Shown here: piece after piece, positions 1 to 7,882 of the stretch
Position numbering within the stretch: the stretch's first letter is position 1
How the letters are laid out: every line of letters begins with the position of its first letter
NCBI GenBank assembly: GCA_945902115.1
Contig: CAMDLY010000001.1
Span: forward strand, 42,069-106,068
DNA: 64,000 bases
Direction of reading: 5' to 3'
Source: Lishizhenia tianjinensis
Lineage (GTDB): Bacteria > Bacteroidota > Bacteroidia > Flavobacteriales_D > Crocinitomicaceae
Program-made: the position numbers and the translations under genes
Notes under the pieces: generated by a model
Told to the model about the DNA's origin: nothing
Databases searched by the model: none
Seen by the model: only the letters and a program-made list of their open reading frames with translations

Positions 1-117
1 CATAAATTACAAAAAATACCAAAGAATTCCATTTTATTTTATGAAGTAAAAGTCGTTGATATTCACTGAAATCAATCTGCTTTTGCTATTTTTACACCAA
101 AATTAAGAACAATCTCT

Positions 118-996
118 ATGAGCGTACTGGTAAATAAAAACTCAAAAGTAATCGTGCAAGGTTTCACAGGAAGTGAAGGAACATTTCATGCAGGTCAAAT
201 GATAGAATTTGGAACAAATGTCGTGGGTGGTGTCACTCCCGGAAAAGGTGGAAGTACACATTTAGACCGTCCTGTATTCAATACTGTATCTGATGCTGTT
301 GCTTCTACAGGTGCCGATGTAACCATTATTTTTGTTCCACCAGCTTTCGCTGCCGACGCCATCATGGAAGCTGCTGAGGCAGGCATAAAAGTTATTGTTT
401 GTATTACAGAAGGAATTCCAGTAAACGACATGATTAAGGCAAAAGAATATATCAAAGGTTTCGCCTGTCGTTTGATCGGACCAAATTGCCCAGGAATTAT
501 TACAGCTGGGGAAGCGAAAGTGGGTATCATGCCGGGTTTTGTTTTTAAGAAAGGTAAAATTGGTATTGTATCCAAGTCAGGTACATTAACTTATGAAGCG
601 GCTGACCAAGTTGCAAAAGCAGGATTAGGAATTACCACGGCTATAGGCATTGGAGGTGATCCAATAATAGGAACGACAACTAAAGAGGCCGTAGAACTTT
701 TGATGAATGATCCAGAAACTGAAGGTATTGTAATGATCGGAGAAATTGGAGGAAGCCTTGAGGCCATCGCTGCTAGATGGATTAAAGAAAATGGAACAAA
801 ACCTGTTGTCGGCTTCATCGCTGGAGAAACAGCACCCAAAGGAAGAACGATGGGGCACGCTGGTGCAATTGTTGGAGGAGATGATGATACAGCAGAGGCC
901 AAAAAACGTATCATGAGAGAATGTGGAATTCATGTTGTAGATTCTCCTGCGCAAATTGGCGCTAAAATGGCTGAAGTTCTTGGCGTTACCGTATAA
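118..996 (+). CDS. sucD: Succinyl-CoA ligase [ADP-forming] subunit alpha
   Basis: Alpha subunit of the TCA-cycle enzyme that interconverts succinyl-CoA and succinate with NDP phosphorylation; it acts in the cytoplasm as a complex with SucB/SucC. The 292-aa length is normal for the family. The N-terminal CoA-binding Rossmann region is visible ([12 protein letters not shown] near residue 16, then GGVTPGKGG), and the phospho-histidine lies in GHAGAIVGG at about residue 247. The beta subunit gene is not adjacent in the visible DNA, which is common in this phylum. The ATG at 118 gives the expected N-terminus. No convincing Shine-Dalgarno sequence precedes it. The family call is certain. Confidence 0.97.
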   Translation: MSVLVNKNSKVIVQGFTGSEGTFHAGQMIEFGTNVVGGVTPGKGGSTHLDRPVFNTVSDAVASTGADVTIIFVPPAFAADAIMEAAEAGIKVIVCITEGIPVNDMIKAKEYIKGFACRLIGPNCPGIITAGEAKVGIMPGFVFKKGKIGIVSKSGTLTYEAADQVAKAGLGITTAIGIGGDPIIGTTTKEAVELLMNDPETEGIVMIGEIGGSLEAIAARWIKENGTKPVVGFIAGETAPKGRTMGHAGAIVGGDDDTAEAKKRIMRECGIHVVDSPAQIGAKMAEVLGVTV

Positions 997-1108
997 TCAA
1001 GCATTTCATTTAAGGCACTCAGTAATGTGGCTTTTTCATGACTAACCTACGCTTAACTAAACGTTAGGAAAAGTCTATTTATTTAGCTCACCTGAAGGGC
1101 AATATGAG

Positions 1109-2830
1109 TCAGTTCCAAAAATCCCAAGAAATTCCTAATTTAAATTGAGGTAAAGGATAGTAATATCCCTCGATTATTGGAATTCGCTTATTAACCCAAT
1201 AGTAGGAGATGTTGTCCATTCGAACGAAAAAGCGAAATTGATTTACATTGAAATTTGCAAAACATCCTAAAGAATAAAAACCCGGAAGCGATTCTTGTGT
1301 ATTGAGAGCAGCAATATCAAAAGCCCCCATGGAAGGACTATAAACAAGCCGCTTGTGAGCGGAAAGAATATATGCATCAAATCCAAGAATTGACTTTAAC
1401 CTTCCGTCTTTAAAAAGTCCAGTTTTGAGCGCGAATCGAATGGAAGCTTGGTGTTGTGGAATATATCTAAGCTCCTCATTTATGGAAGTAAACTGATAGG
1501 AAACTACACCAACCAGATGCTTGAAGTTTATACCTGTTCGTCCTGTAAGTTTGTATACATCAATTAACGGATTATCTACATTTGTCCAGTTCACAGAATT
1601 AAAATAATAAGCATTCTTCGATTGTATATAATCCCCTCCTAATTGGGCGAAAAAGAATGATTTTCGGAAAATAGCTTCAGCGCCAAATTTCATCGTCTGC
1701 TGCAATGTAATAGCTGATAAAAAATAGTCTAATGTATTTCCTCTGTAATCTCGTAAAAATGGAGTTGGAGGAGAGAGACTAAATTGATTGTTAAAATTAA
1801 GCGTGAGTAAATTATATCTCCCTGAAACGTTGTTTTGTAAATCTAAAGAGGAAAAGTTACCGTAAATCCCGTAGACCCCCTTGGATAGAAAACTCCACTT
1901 TTTACCCTTATATTCGAGGTAATGATCAAGAGATAACTCATTGGTATCAATAGATCTTCCGAGTGTTTTAGACTGCCAATTTTCCAGTGAAATGTGAGAT
2001 AAAAATTTAAAGTTTTTATTTTCATAGAAGAAACCTGCTTTTGCTTTCATTCGCGTGAGAGAAATACTGTCTGCCGTCTCACTAGAATCAACATTTACCA
2101 TTGGATAGATAAGAGCCAAATCACCTTCTTCATGGTAAAAACGTTTTATTGTACTATAGGCACCTGCAACTTGCAAACCCATCGTAGTAGTTTCTTTTTT
2201 AAGCAGGTTATATCGGAAATTATTCATTAGCACAGTTGTACTAGTTTTTGAAAAAGCATCTACCTTATTAACCGATACCAAAGTTTGCGGTAATATAAAT
2301 AACAAAGAATCATTAGTTAATCCACCACTCCAATTATTAACTATTGTTGATTTTTCAATGGAAGAGATATTTTCCACCTTTCCTCTGGATATCCTCATCA
2401 GTGCGCGATAATTAAAATCATTAAAAAGTGAATTTCGCTGAAATCCTGTCGACTTATTTTGTACAATATCCGCATTAATTAGTACGGCTGAAGAAATTAG
2501 TTGTTGATAATTAGCAGTAAGAAGTTGAGTACCCTGTTGACCAAATGAATACCCGAAACCAATGTGGGGCAAGGCAGAAAAAATAATACGCTGAGAGGTT
2601 GGAGACTGATCATAAATCAGCTGATTTCCTGGCATAATAACCGTTTCAGATGGAAAACTATTTAATCCAAAAGGAACATATGGGAGGGAAAAAAAATTAG
2701 CATGACAATCGAGAGAATCTAGTACACCTCTAGTTTTAAAAGATGCTTTTAAGGTATCCACTTTCAATATCTGAGCGGACAATTGAAAAGAGGTTGAAAG
2801 GAAAAAAATAAGAATATATGCTCTCCACAT
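1109..2830 (-). CDS. Putative porin (Bacteroidota outer-membrane beta-barrel family)
   Basis: Probable outer-membrane beta-barrel. The protein starts with a clear Sec signal peptide (MWRAYILIFFLSTSFQLSAQ). It continues with alternating aromatic/polar strands throughout and ends in an aromatic residue pattern (GISWDFWN), as barrels do. It resembles the family annotated 'putative porin' in Flavobacteria, which I assign from memory of its general features. The ORF track starts 48 nt upstream (2878), but that extension would contain the rpsT terminator hairpin and would put charged and cysteine residues before the signal peptide. The ATG at 2830 is therefore preferred (573 aa). Substrate unknown. 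Confidence 0.72.
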   Translation of the reverse strand: MWRAYILIFFLSTSFQLSAQILKVDTLKASFKTRGVLDSLDCHANFFSLPYVPFGLNSFPSETVIMPGNQLIYDQSPTSQRIIFSALPHIGFGYSFGQQGTQLLTANYQQLISSAVLINADIVQNKSTGFQRNSLFNDFNYRALMRISRGKVENISSIEKSTIVNNWSGGLTNDSLLFILPQTLVSVNKVDAFSKTSTTVLMNNFRYNLLKKETTTMGLQVAGAYSTIKRFYHEEGDLALIYPMVNVDSSETADSISLTRMKAKAGFFYENKNFKFLSHISLENWQSKTLGRSIDTNELSLDHYLEYKGKKWSFLSKGVYGIYGNFSSLDLQNNVSGRYNLLTLNFNNQFSLSPPTPFLRDYRGNTLDYFLSAITLQQTMKFGAEAIFRKSFFFAQLGGDYIQSKNAYYFNSVNWTNVDNPLIDVYKLTGRTGINFKHLVGVVSYQFTSINEELRYIPQHQASIRFALKTGLFKDGRLKSILGFDAYILSAHKRLVYSPSMGAFDIAALNTQESLPGFYSLGCFANFNVNQFRFFVRMDNISYYWVNKRIPIIEGYYYPLPQFKLGISWDFWN

Positions 2831-2844
2831 ATGCACAAACCTAC

Positions 2845-2870
2845 AAAAAAAGGGGCATATTGCCCCCTTT
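2845..2870 (-). terminator. Rho-independent terminator of rpsT
   Basis: On the minus strand the sequence reads AAAGGGG(G)CA, loop ATA, TGCCCC and then seven T. This is a GC-rich hairpin with a U-tract, starting about 24 nt after the rpsT stop codon. Confidence 0.8.
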
Positions 2871-2893
2871 AGATTCACTTGAAGTATAATATA

Positions 2894-3145
2894 CTAAAGC
2901 GTATTTAAGTGCACTTGCAAACCTGATTTCAAGTTTGCCGCTTTGTTGGCATGTATAATGTTTCTTTTCGCTAATTTGTCAATCATTGCCGTAACTCGTG
3001 GGAACAAAGAACTAGCTTCTACCTTATCTGATAAACTGCGTAGGTTACGAATAGCATTACGCGTGGTTTTGTGCTGATATTTATTCAACACTCTTTTTGC
3101 ATCATTAGAACGAATTCTCTTAATTGCTGACTTGTGATTTGCCAT
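2894..3145 (-). CDS. rpsT: 30S ribosomal protein S20
   Basis: Small basic primary 16S rRNA-binding protein of the 30S subunit. The 83-aa length and the N-terminus MANHKSAIKRIRSNDAKR are diagnostic, followed by helical basic segments (NRALRNLRSL-like) and the C-terminal AANLKSGLQ stretch. It is transcribed in the same direction as the two tRNA-Glu genes immediately upstream, with no obvious promoter in the 31 nt between them. Readthrough from the tRNA promoter at 3372-3401 is therefore plausible. The stop codon is followed by a terminator hairpin. Confidence 0.97.
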   Translation of the reverse strand: MANHKSAIKRIRSNDAKRVLNKYQHKTTRNAIRNLRSLSDKVEASSLFPRVTAMIDKLAKRNIIHANKAANLKSGLQVHLNTL

Positions 3146-3176
3146 ATTTTAGTTAATTATTATTTTAAAATCTTTG

Positions 3177-3248
3177 CAGCCCATAGGAGAATCGAACTCC
3201 TGTTTCCAGGATGAAAACCTGGCGTCCTAACCACTAGACGAATGGGCC
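3177..3248 (-). tRNA. tRNA-Glu (TTC)
   Basis: The minus strand folds as a cloverleaf with acceptor GGCCCAT/ATGGGCT, anticodon stem CCAGG/CCTGG and loop TTTTCAT, so the anticodon is TTC. The T-arm is GGAGTTCGATTCTCC. CCA is not encoded. It is identical over its full length to the copy at 3270-3341. Confidence 0.95.
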
Positions 3249-3269
3249 AAGGTATCGTTTATACTTTGG

Positions 3270-3341
3270 CAGCCCATAGGAGAATCGAACTCCTGTTTCC
3301 AGGATGAAAACCTGGCGTCCTAACCACTAGACGAATGGGCC
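3270..3341 (-). tRNA. tRNA-Glu (TTC), tandem copy
   Basis: Second identical 72-nt tRNA-Glu gene, 21 nt upstream of the first in transcription order. It has the same anticodon TTC, T-arm and discriminator G. It lies directly downstream of a consensus promoter (3372-3401), so the pair is probably one transcript. Confidence 0.95.
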
Positions 3342-3371
3342 AAAGCCCCAAAATTTTTCAATTTGGGAGTG

Positions 3372-3401
3372 CAAATATACGAGTAAATTCCTTAATCACA
3401 A
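3372..3401 (-). promoter_or_regulatory. Promoter of the tRNA-Glu pair (TTG-N19-TATATTTG)
   Basis: The minus strand carries a -33 TTG (3399-3401), a 19-nt spacer and the Bacteroidota -7 box TATATTTG (3372-3379). Both spacing and consensus match the known Bacteroidota sigma-ABfr promoter. Confidence 0.7.
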
Positions 3402-3419
3402 GGAGGAATAAGCAATTTT

Positions 3420-4109
3420 TTAATTATCCTCGGCTTTCATTTTAAAACCTAATCTTTTCGCGGTTTGTAACTTTAAATTATCACCGATATATTGAATTTG
3501 AGATACAGAAAGTTGGTCGTAATACTCGAATGGAGGAATGTATAAATCAAATTCTAAGGCGTGCGCAAAAGATAGCTGTATGATTATCTCTATAATTTCA
3601 TCAGTTAATTGTAAGTTCTGAGGATCTTTGAACATGGACCCCAAAATACCCTTGCCTTCCACCCAAAAATGACGATCATGGTTGATGAAAATTCTAGAGA
3701 TTAAATATCCTACATCTTCTTGGCGATTTTGTAAGAATGATTCAGCAAGGAAATTATAAACGTTAATAATACCGAAATAACCGTTGTTTTCGTTCGCTCT
3801 GAAATAAGACGTACCCCATAGTGGATTATTATCGGGTAGTCTAAATACATTGTTGTGTAGGTTGAATACTAAAACATCACTACCCACAAATGCATGCATC
3901 TCAAACTTTCCTTTGTCCTCCGTGTAAAGTCTTATCCTTGGATCTTCAATGACAGATCTAAGTGCATCTATTTCGTGTTGAAGCATTTTCTTAAATGCGT
4001 CAAAGACTTTTTCACAATCATCGGCAATATCTTGTTTTAATGAGGATTTATCCATTAAAAGCTGTTTCAATGCCTCTCTATTTTTCGCAATCGCTTTTTC
4101 TTGTTTCAT
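3420..4109 (-). CDS. Conserved hypothetical protein, 229 aa
   Basis: Not assigned to a function. The protein is soluble-looking, with no signal peptide or membrane segment. It begins with a charged helical region (MKQEKAIAKNREALKQLL) and continues as a mixed alpha/beta domain rich in aromatic residues (VFNLHNNVFRLPDN, NHDRHFWVEGKG). It looks like a conserved single-copy Bacteroidota protein rather than accessory DNA, which is an impression and not tested. It is flanked by tRNA genes downstream and by the divergently oriented lipid-kinase-like gene upstream. A -7-like TATATTTG lies 16 nt before its ATG. Confidence 0.6.
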   Translation of the reverse strand: MKQEKAIAKNREALKQLLMDKSSLKQDIADDCEKVFDAFKKMLQHEIDALRSVIEDPRIRLYTEDKGKFEMHAFVGSDVLVFNLHNNVFRLPDNNPLWGTSYFRANENNGYFGIINVYNFLAESFLQNRQEDVGYLISRIFINHDRHFWVEGKGILGSMFKDPQNLQLTDEIIEIIIQLSFAHALEFDLYIPPFEYYDQLSVSQIQYIGDNLKLQTAKRLGFKMKAEDN

Positions 4110-4125
4110 AACGTGAATTATACTT

Positions 4126-4133
4126 CAAATATA
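4126..4133 (-). promoter_or_regulatory. -7 box TATATTTG before the 229-aa hypothetical gene
   Basis: A perfect TAnnTTTG match on the minus strand, 16 nt upstream of the ATG at 4109. No clear -33 TTG was confirmed. Confidence 0.5.
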
Positions 4134-4199
4134 TAGTATGAGCCACTAAAAACGACATGTATTACCAAAAAATTAATTTAATGTTGTTTCAATTCTAAC

Positions 4200-4207
4200 T
4201 ATCTTTG
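4200..4207 (+). promoter_or_regulatory. -7 box TATCTTTG before the lipid-kinase-like gene
   Basis: A perfect TAnnTTTG match 29 nt upstream of the TTG start at 4237, in the divergent intergenic region. The -33 element is not convincing. Confidence 0.5.
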
Positions 4208-4236
4208 AAACGCTTAACTCTTTTAATCTTTCAAAT

Positions 4237-5124
4237 TTGCATTATAAAAAGAAAGTTTGGTTTATCATAAATCCTATTTCTGGCATAGAGAAAAAGGATT
4301 TTATACCTGAAATAATTAAGACCGAACTTGATGCTACTTTGTTTGACTATGAAATAAAATACACCGCATCTAAAGGCCATGGTTTTCTTATTGGAAAAGA
4401 AGCCATTGAAAGAAAAATAGATATCGTTTGTGCCGTTGGTGGCGACGGAACTGTTCACGACGTGGCAACGTCATTAATTGGTTCAGAGGTAATTCTCGCT
4501 ATCCTCCCTGCAGGGTCTGGAAATGGACTAGCAAGACATATGCATATACCGCTTGACTTAAGAAAAGCTATAAGATGTATAAATTCCAACTATGTGATTC
4601 AAATGGACACGGGAAGAATAAATAATCTTGCCTTTCTTGGTATTGGCGGATTTGGATTTGATGCACTCATTGCTAAAAGATTTGATGAGGATACTAAACG
4701 AGGATTTTGGATGTATGTAAAACATGTACTGAAAGAATTTTTCAGGTTCCATCCGATTAATTTTACCATTGATACAAATGGAGAGGTTCGAAATATAACA
4801 GCTCTCTTATGTACTATTGCCAATACATCCGAATACGGCAACGGATTTATTATTTCTCCAAAATCAGATCCAACAGACGGTAAACTTGAAATGGTCCTGT
4901 TAAAACCTTTCTCTTTTTGGAGAATACCATTTGTGGCTAATAATTACTTCAAAGGAAAAATGCAGCCACCAGCTTTAAGCGAGGTGATATCATTCAAAAG
5001 TGCGACAATTGAAATGAATACCTCTCTTGGTCATTATGATGGCGAGCCTACAGTGGTTCCAAATAGAGTGTCCATTGAAGTTGTACCGAAAAGTTTGTAT
5101 ATATTAATTCCCAAAAAAATATGA
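4237..5124 (+). CDS. Diacylglycerol kinase family (YegS/LCB5-like) lipid kinase
   Basis: Member of the DAGK catalytic-domain superfamily, which phosphorylates lipid alcohols at the cytoplasmic face of the membrane. The signature GGDGT is at residues 68-72, the glycine-rich PAGSGNGLAR at 91-100, and GIGGFGFDA and a C-terminal YDGEP follow. The N-terminus WFIINPISG is the usual first strand, so the coding region must begin near 4237. The only in-frame start codon there is TTG, because no ATG lies upstream in frame. The stop codon overlaps the next gene by 4 nt (ATGA), indicating co-translation. The exact lipid substrate cannot be told. Confidence 0.87.
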   Translation: MHYKKKVWFIINPISGIEKKDFIPEIIKTELDATLFDYEIKYTASKGHGFLIGKEAIERKIDIVCAVGGDGTVHDVATSLIGSEVILAILPAGSGNGLARHMHIPLDLRKAIRCINSNYVIQMDTGRINNLAFLGIGGFGFDALIAKRFDEDTKRGFWMYVKHVLKEFFRFHPINFTIDTNGEVRNITALLCTIANTSEYGNGFIISPKSDPTDGKLEMVLLKPFSFWRIPFVANNYFKGKMQPPALSEVISFKSATIEMNTSLGHYDGEPTVVPNRVSIEVVPKSLYILIPKKI

Positions 5125-5573
5125 GTTTTATAGAGTCTAATTTAGAGACCGTTCTAAGCTGCCTGGATAGATTGGAAGAAAACACCTTACCTGCATGGGG
5201 GACAATGACTGCTCAACGTATGGTGGAGCACTTGACAGAAAGTTTAGCTATGTCAATGGGTGAAGGTGATCATTCGTTGATTACGCCAGAAGAAAAAATT
5301 TCAGCAATGCAAGCTTTCTTGTTCAGCGAAAAACCGATGGCGAAAAATATGAGCGTATCTTTTGCACCTCAAAATTTTTCCCTTAGGAATGAATCTTTGG
5401 AACTAGCAATTGATGAGATTTGCGAAAAATGGGTAGATTTTGAATTATTTTACGAGGACAACCCAGTGAAAAAGGCTCTTCACCCTTATTATGGGTATCT
5501 TGATTACAATGGCTGGAAAGCACTTCACGCGAAGCACTTCACTCACCACTTTTTACAATTCAACTTGGTTTAA
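5121..5573 (+). CDS. DinB-like / DUF1569-like protein
   Basis: A 150-aa protein resembling the DinB/YfiT metal-binding four-helix bundle superfamily. It has an early RMVEHL histidine and a C-terminal cluster of histidines (HPYYGYLDYNGWKALHAKH, then THH), consistent with the triple-His metal site. There is no signal peptide. It is translationally coupled to the upstream lipid kinase (4-nt overlap) and is followed within one base by a 50-aa membrane ORF. The enzymatic role is unknown. Members of this fold include thiol transferases, but nothing here specifies one. Confidence 0.6.
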   Translation: MSFIESNLETVLSCLDRLEENTLPAWGTMTAQRMVEHLTESLAMSMGEGDHSLITPEEKISAMQAFLFSEKPMAKNMSVSFAPQNFSLRNESLELAIDEICEKWVDFELFYEDNPVKKALHPYYGYLDYNGWKALHAKHFTHHFLQFNLV

Positions 5574-5726
5574 ATGCACTATTGGATTCCTGTTTTGAGT
5601 ATTGTAATAGGCGTTCTAAATTACCTGTATTGGAGAAAAAACGGTTACAAGAATTTTGGAGTTCTTGTGTTTAGTATAATCATATCGTTCGTCCTTCTTG
5701 CCATGTTATCGAAATACCTTAGCTAA
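5574..5726 (+). CDS. 50-aa two-helix membrane microprotein (not in the ORF track)
   Basis: The ATG at 5574 directly follows the TAA of the DinB-like gene. The ORF encodes 50 residues beginning MHYWIPVLSIVIGVLNYLYW. Two hydrophobic helices are separated by a short basic loop (RKNGYKN), with a KYLS tail. This is a typical small inner-membrane protein topology. The tight 3' position in a three-gene string supports it being real. The function is unknown and no homologue was checked. Confidence 0.5.
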   Translation: MHYWIPVLSIVIGVLNYLYWRKNGYKNFGVLVFSIIISFVLLAMLSKYLS

Positions 5727-5858
5727 CAGATAATACTAGTCCAAGGGCTAAAAATAAGACCAAAAGCTAAACTCTTCAAATTTATAAATTGGTTTCGGCA
5801 ATAAAATGTCTCAACTTACTTAAGGTGAGTGTGATAGCCCATTGATGCTTTATGCGAT

Positions 5859-6287
5859 TTAACTAACTAAATAACCAGCTTTGCGCGCATCATACGCCTT
5901 GAAAGTTCCAGTAGCATGCGCCACAAGTTCTCCTTCCTTGTTGGTGATTTCTGCTTCCATAAATAAAATAGTAGCCCCAGATTTTTTTACCCGAGACAGA
6001 GCGACTAGTTTATCGCCATTATAAACGGGCTGTAAAAACGAAACTTTAAACTCCAAGGTTGTAACTACTTGGGCTCTTTCTGCCACGAGAGTCAGGGCGC
6101 CGACCCCCATACATGCATCAGCTAATGCTGAGATGCACCCGCCATGTACATTTAAAGGTGTGGCGAGATGGTTATCTTTAATTTTTAGCGAGTACTCGAC
6201 TTGACCAGGAGAAATAATATGAAAATCCATTCCTAAAAAATATCCAAATTGATTTTTATCAATGTATTGACTTACTATATCTTTCAT
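5859..6287 (-). CDS. PaaI/YbgC-type hotdog-fold acyl-CoA thioesterase
   Basis: A 142-aa hotdog thioesterase. The diagnostic stretch NVHGGCISALADACMGVGAL carries the HGG and the acidic residue of the central helix. It is followed by beta strands (VTTLEFKVSFLQPV) typical of the 4HBT/PaaI family. These enzymes hydrolyse acyl- or aryl-CoA esters in the cytoplasm, and the substrate is not predictable here. The start codon overlaps the end of the upstream MscS gene by 4 nt, so the two form an operon. Confidence 0.87.
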   Translation of the reverse strand: MKDIVSQYIDKNQFGYFLGMDFHIISPGQVEYSLKIKDNHLATPLNVHGGCISALADACMGVGALTLVAERAQVVTTLEFKVSFLQPVYNGDKLVALSRVKKSGATILFMEAEITNKEGELVAHATGTFKAYDARKAGYLVS

Positions 6288-7084
6288 ACTAAATACAAAT
6301 AATTGCCTGAAGTCAAGACGGCATATAACCTCTCATGCATTGCATAGAATACCGATTGAACTTCTTTGGGATTGACCCAAACTTGCACTGTTATCCTCGG
6401 CCCATTCTCCGTAATTTCCTCAATACCAATGAAAATATCGGGTTTTACTAAAATTCTGCTATCAGTAGATAAGACCTCTTTAATCAAAGTTTTTACTTCA
6501 TCTAAGGATGCCCCCGCTGTCAAATGAAAAATCCAATCGACTCTTCTATTGTCTTGCTTTGTAAAATTTACAATATTACCATTCGCCAATGGGCCGTTGG
6601 GGATAATAATAGTTTTATTTTCAGCAGTTTTAAGATAGGTGTTAAAAATTTGAATTTCTGTAACTGCTCCTTGTTCATTTTGTGCTTTTATTACATCTCC
6701 AACTTTGAATGGCTTCAACACCAATATCATTATTCCTCCCGCAAAATTCGAGAGCGTACCGGAAAAAGCCATTCCAATTGCAAGACCGGCTGCACCTAGC
6801 AAGGTAATAAATGAAGTCATCTGCAAGCCAAGCTGAGCCAAGGCTGTAATTACAACAAGAACTTTAATTGATATCTTAGCGAAACTTGCGGTAAAAGAAA
6901 TAATACCAGGATCGGTTTTGCTTTTGTGTAATATGCCTTTAATCATTGTAGAAATTACACCTGATAACCATAGCCCCACAACTAAAATGGTAATGGCAAA
7001 AAGTAAATTTTTTCCAATATTGAACAACAAACGATTCCATTGATCGTATGTCAAACCGAATAAGGCAAGTTCAAAGTTGTACAT
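6284..7084 (-). CDS. Small-conductance mechanosensitive channel (MscS family)
   Basis: A 266-aa inner-membrane channel of the MscS superfamily. It has an N-terminal hydrophobic region with about three TM segments (LFAITILVVGLWLSG; VLVVITALAQLGL). The pore-lining TM3 is glycine/alanine-rich (LLGAAGLAIGMAFSGTLSNFAGG) and the cytoplasmic beta domain carries KPFKVGDVI. The usual role is release of osmolytes under hypo-osmotic shock. The C-terminus is short and compact, as in the small MscS class. It diverges from the YdcF gene across a 36-nt gap. Confidence 0.93.
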   Translation of the reverse strand: MYNFELALFGLTYDQWNRLLFNIGKNLLFAITILVVGLWLSGVISTMIKGILHKSKTDPGIISFTASFAKISIKVLVVITALAQLGLQMTSFITLLGAAGLAIGMAFSGTLSNFAGGIMILVLKPFKVGDVIKAQNEQGAVTEIQIFNTYLKTAENKTIIIPNGPLANGNIVNFTKQDNRRVDWIFHLTAGASLDEVKTLIKEVLSTDSRILVKPDIFIGIEEITENGPRITVQVWVNPKEVQSVFYAMHERLYAVLTSGNYLYLV

Positions 7085-7099
7085 ATTAAATGTTTAGAG

Positions 7100-7107
7100 C
7101 AAAAATA
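7100..7107 (-). promoter_or_regulatory. -7 box TATTTTTG before the MscS gene
   Basis: Perfect TAnnTTTG on the minus strand, 15 nt upstream of the ATG at 7084. It is nearly back-to-back with the plus-strand box at 7110-7117. Confidence 0.45.
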
Positions 7108-7109
7108 AG

Positions 7110-7117
7110 TAGTTTTG
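7110..7117 (+). promoter_or_regulatory. -7 box TAGTTTTG abutting the YdcF start
   Basis: Perfect TAnnTTTG ending 3 nt before the ATG at 7121. The ORF-track TTG start (7115) is the TTG of this box. This suggests a leaderless transcript. Confidence 0.5.
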
Positions 7118-7120
7118 AAT

Positions 7121-7882
7121 ATGTTTTTTGTTTTCTCTAAGATTTTACTTTTTCTTCTAAATCCTTTCCTCTGGTTGACTACTGCCACTATCCTTGCATT
7201 TACCTTGCATTCACCATTCTGGAGGTCGCGAATGAAGTGGGTAGCAGTTTCCATATTTTTAATTTTTTCAAATCCATTCATACTCGGCAGTCTGATAAGA
7301 AACTGGGAAGATAAGGCCACCAAAATAGATGAAATAGGAAATTATGATATTGGTGTAGTTCTAAGCGGTATGATGGAATACAATAGGGATGTTGATCGTT
7401 TAACAGTTCGACGGGGTAGCGATAGAATTTGGCAAGCAATTACCTTGTATAAGAAAGGGAAAATCAAGAAAATACTTATCTCCGGGGATAGTGGATACCT
7501 TGTAAAGGACGGATTACATGAGGCAGATCAGTTGAAGACTCTTCTTTTGATTTGGGGAATACCGATTGACGACATAATCATAGAAAATAGTAGTAGAAAT
7601 ACTCATGAGAACGCACTTTTCACTAAAAAACTCATTCAAAAAGATTTTAAAAATAGTTCTTTACTATTGATTACTAGTTCATTACATATGAAAAGAGCCA
7701 GTGATTGCTTTAGGCGTGAAGGCTTGGTGTTTGACTCCTTTTCTACGGATCATTACTCAGAGATAAATAAAATATTCACCCTTGATATGTTGATTCCGAG
7801 CATCGATGCCTTTCAACTTTGGGGTACATTTAATAAAGAGTGGGTAGGGTATTTTGCTTATTGGTTATTGGATTATTTATAA
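7121..7882 (+). CDS. YdcF/ElyC family (DUF218) membrane protein
   Basis: A protein with an N-terminal hydrophobic hairpin (two TM segments within residues 1-50) followed by a DUF218 domain. The motifs include VVLSGMMEY, the ILISGDSG strand and the family hallmark ENSSRNTHENA. Relatives such as ElyC and SanA act in envelope or peptidoglycan and polyprenyl-carrier homeostasis, but the chemistry is unsettled. The ORF track begins at TTG 7115, inside a promoter-like box. The ATG two codons later is a better start and gives 253 aa. The stop shares TAATG with the next gene. Confidence 0.82.
   Translation: MFFVFSKILLFLLNPFLWLTTATILAFTLHSPFWRSRMKWVAVSIFLIFSNPFILGSLIRNWEDKATKIDEIGNYDIGVVLSGMMEYNRDVDRLTVRRGSDRIWQAITLYKKGKIKKILISGDSGYLVKDGLHEADQLKTLLLIWGIPIDDIIIENSSRNTHENALFTKKLIQKDFKNSSLLLITSSLHMKRASDCFRREGLVFDSFSTDHYSEINKIFTLDMLIPSIDAFQLWGTFNKEWVGYFAYWLLDYL

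Noticed and set aside
195-954. Three antisense or shifted ORFs across sucD
   Set aside because: They lie fully inside sucD on other frames and have low-complexity Pro/Ser/Ile composition typical of shadow frames.
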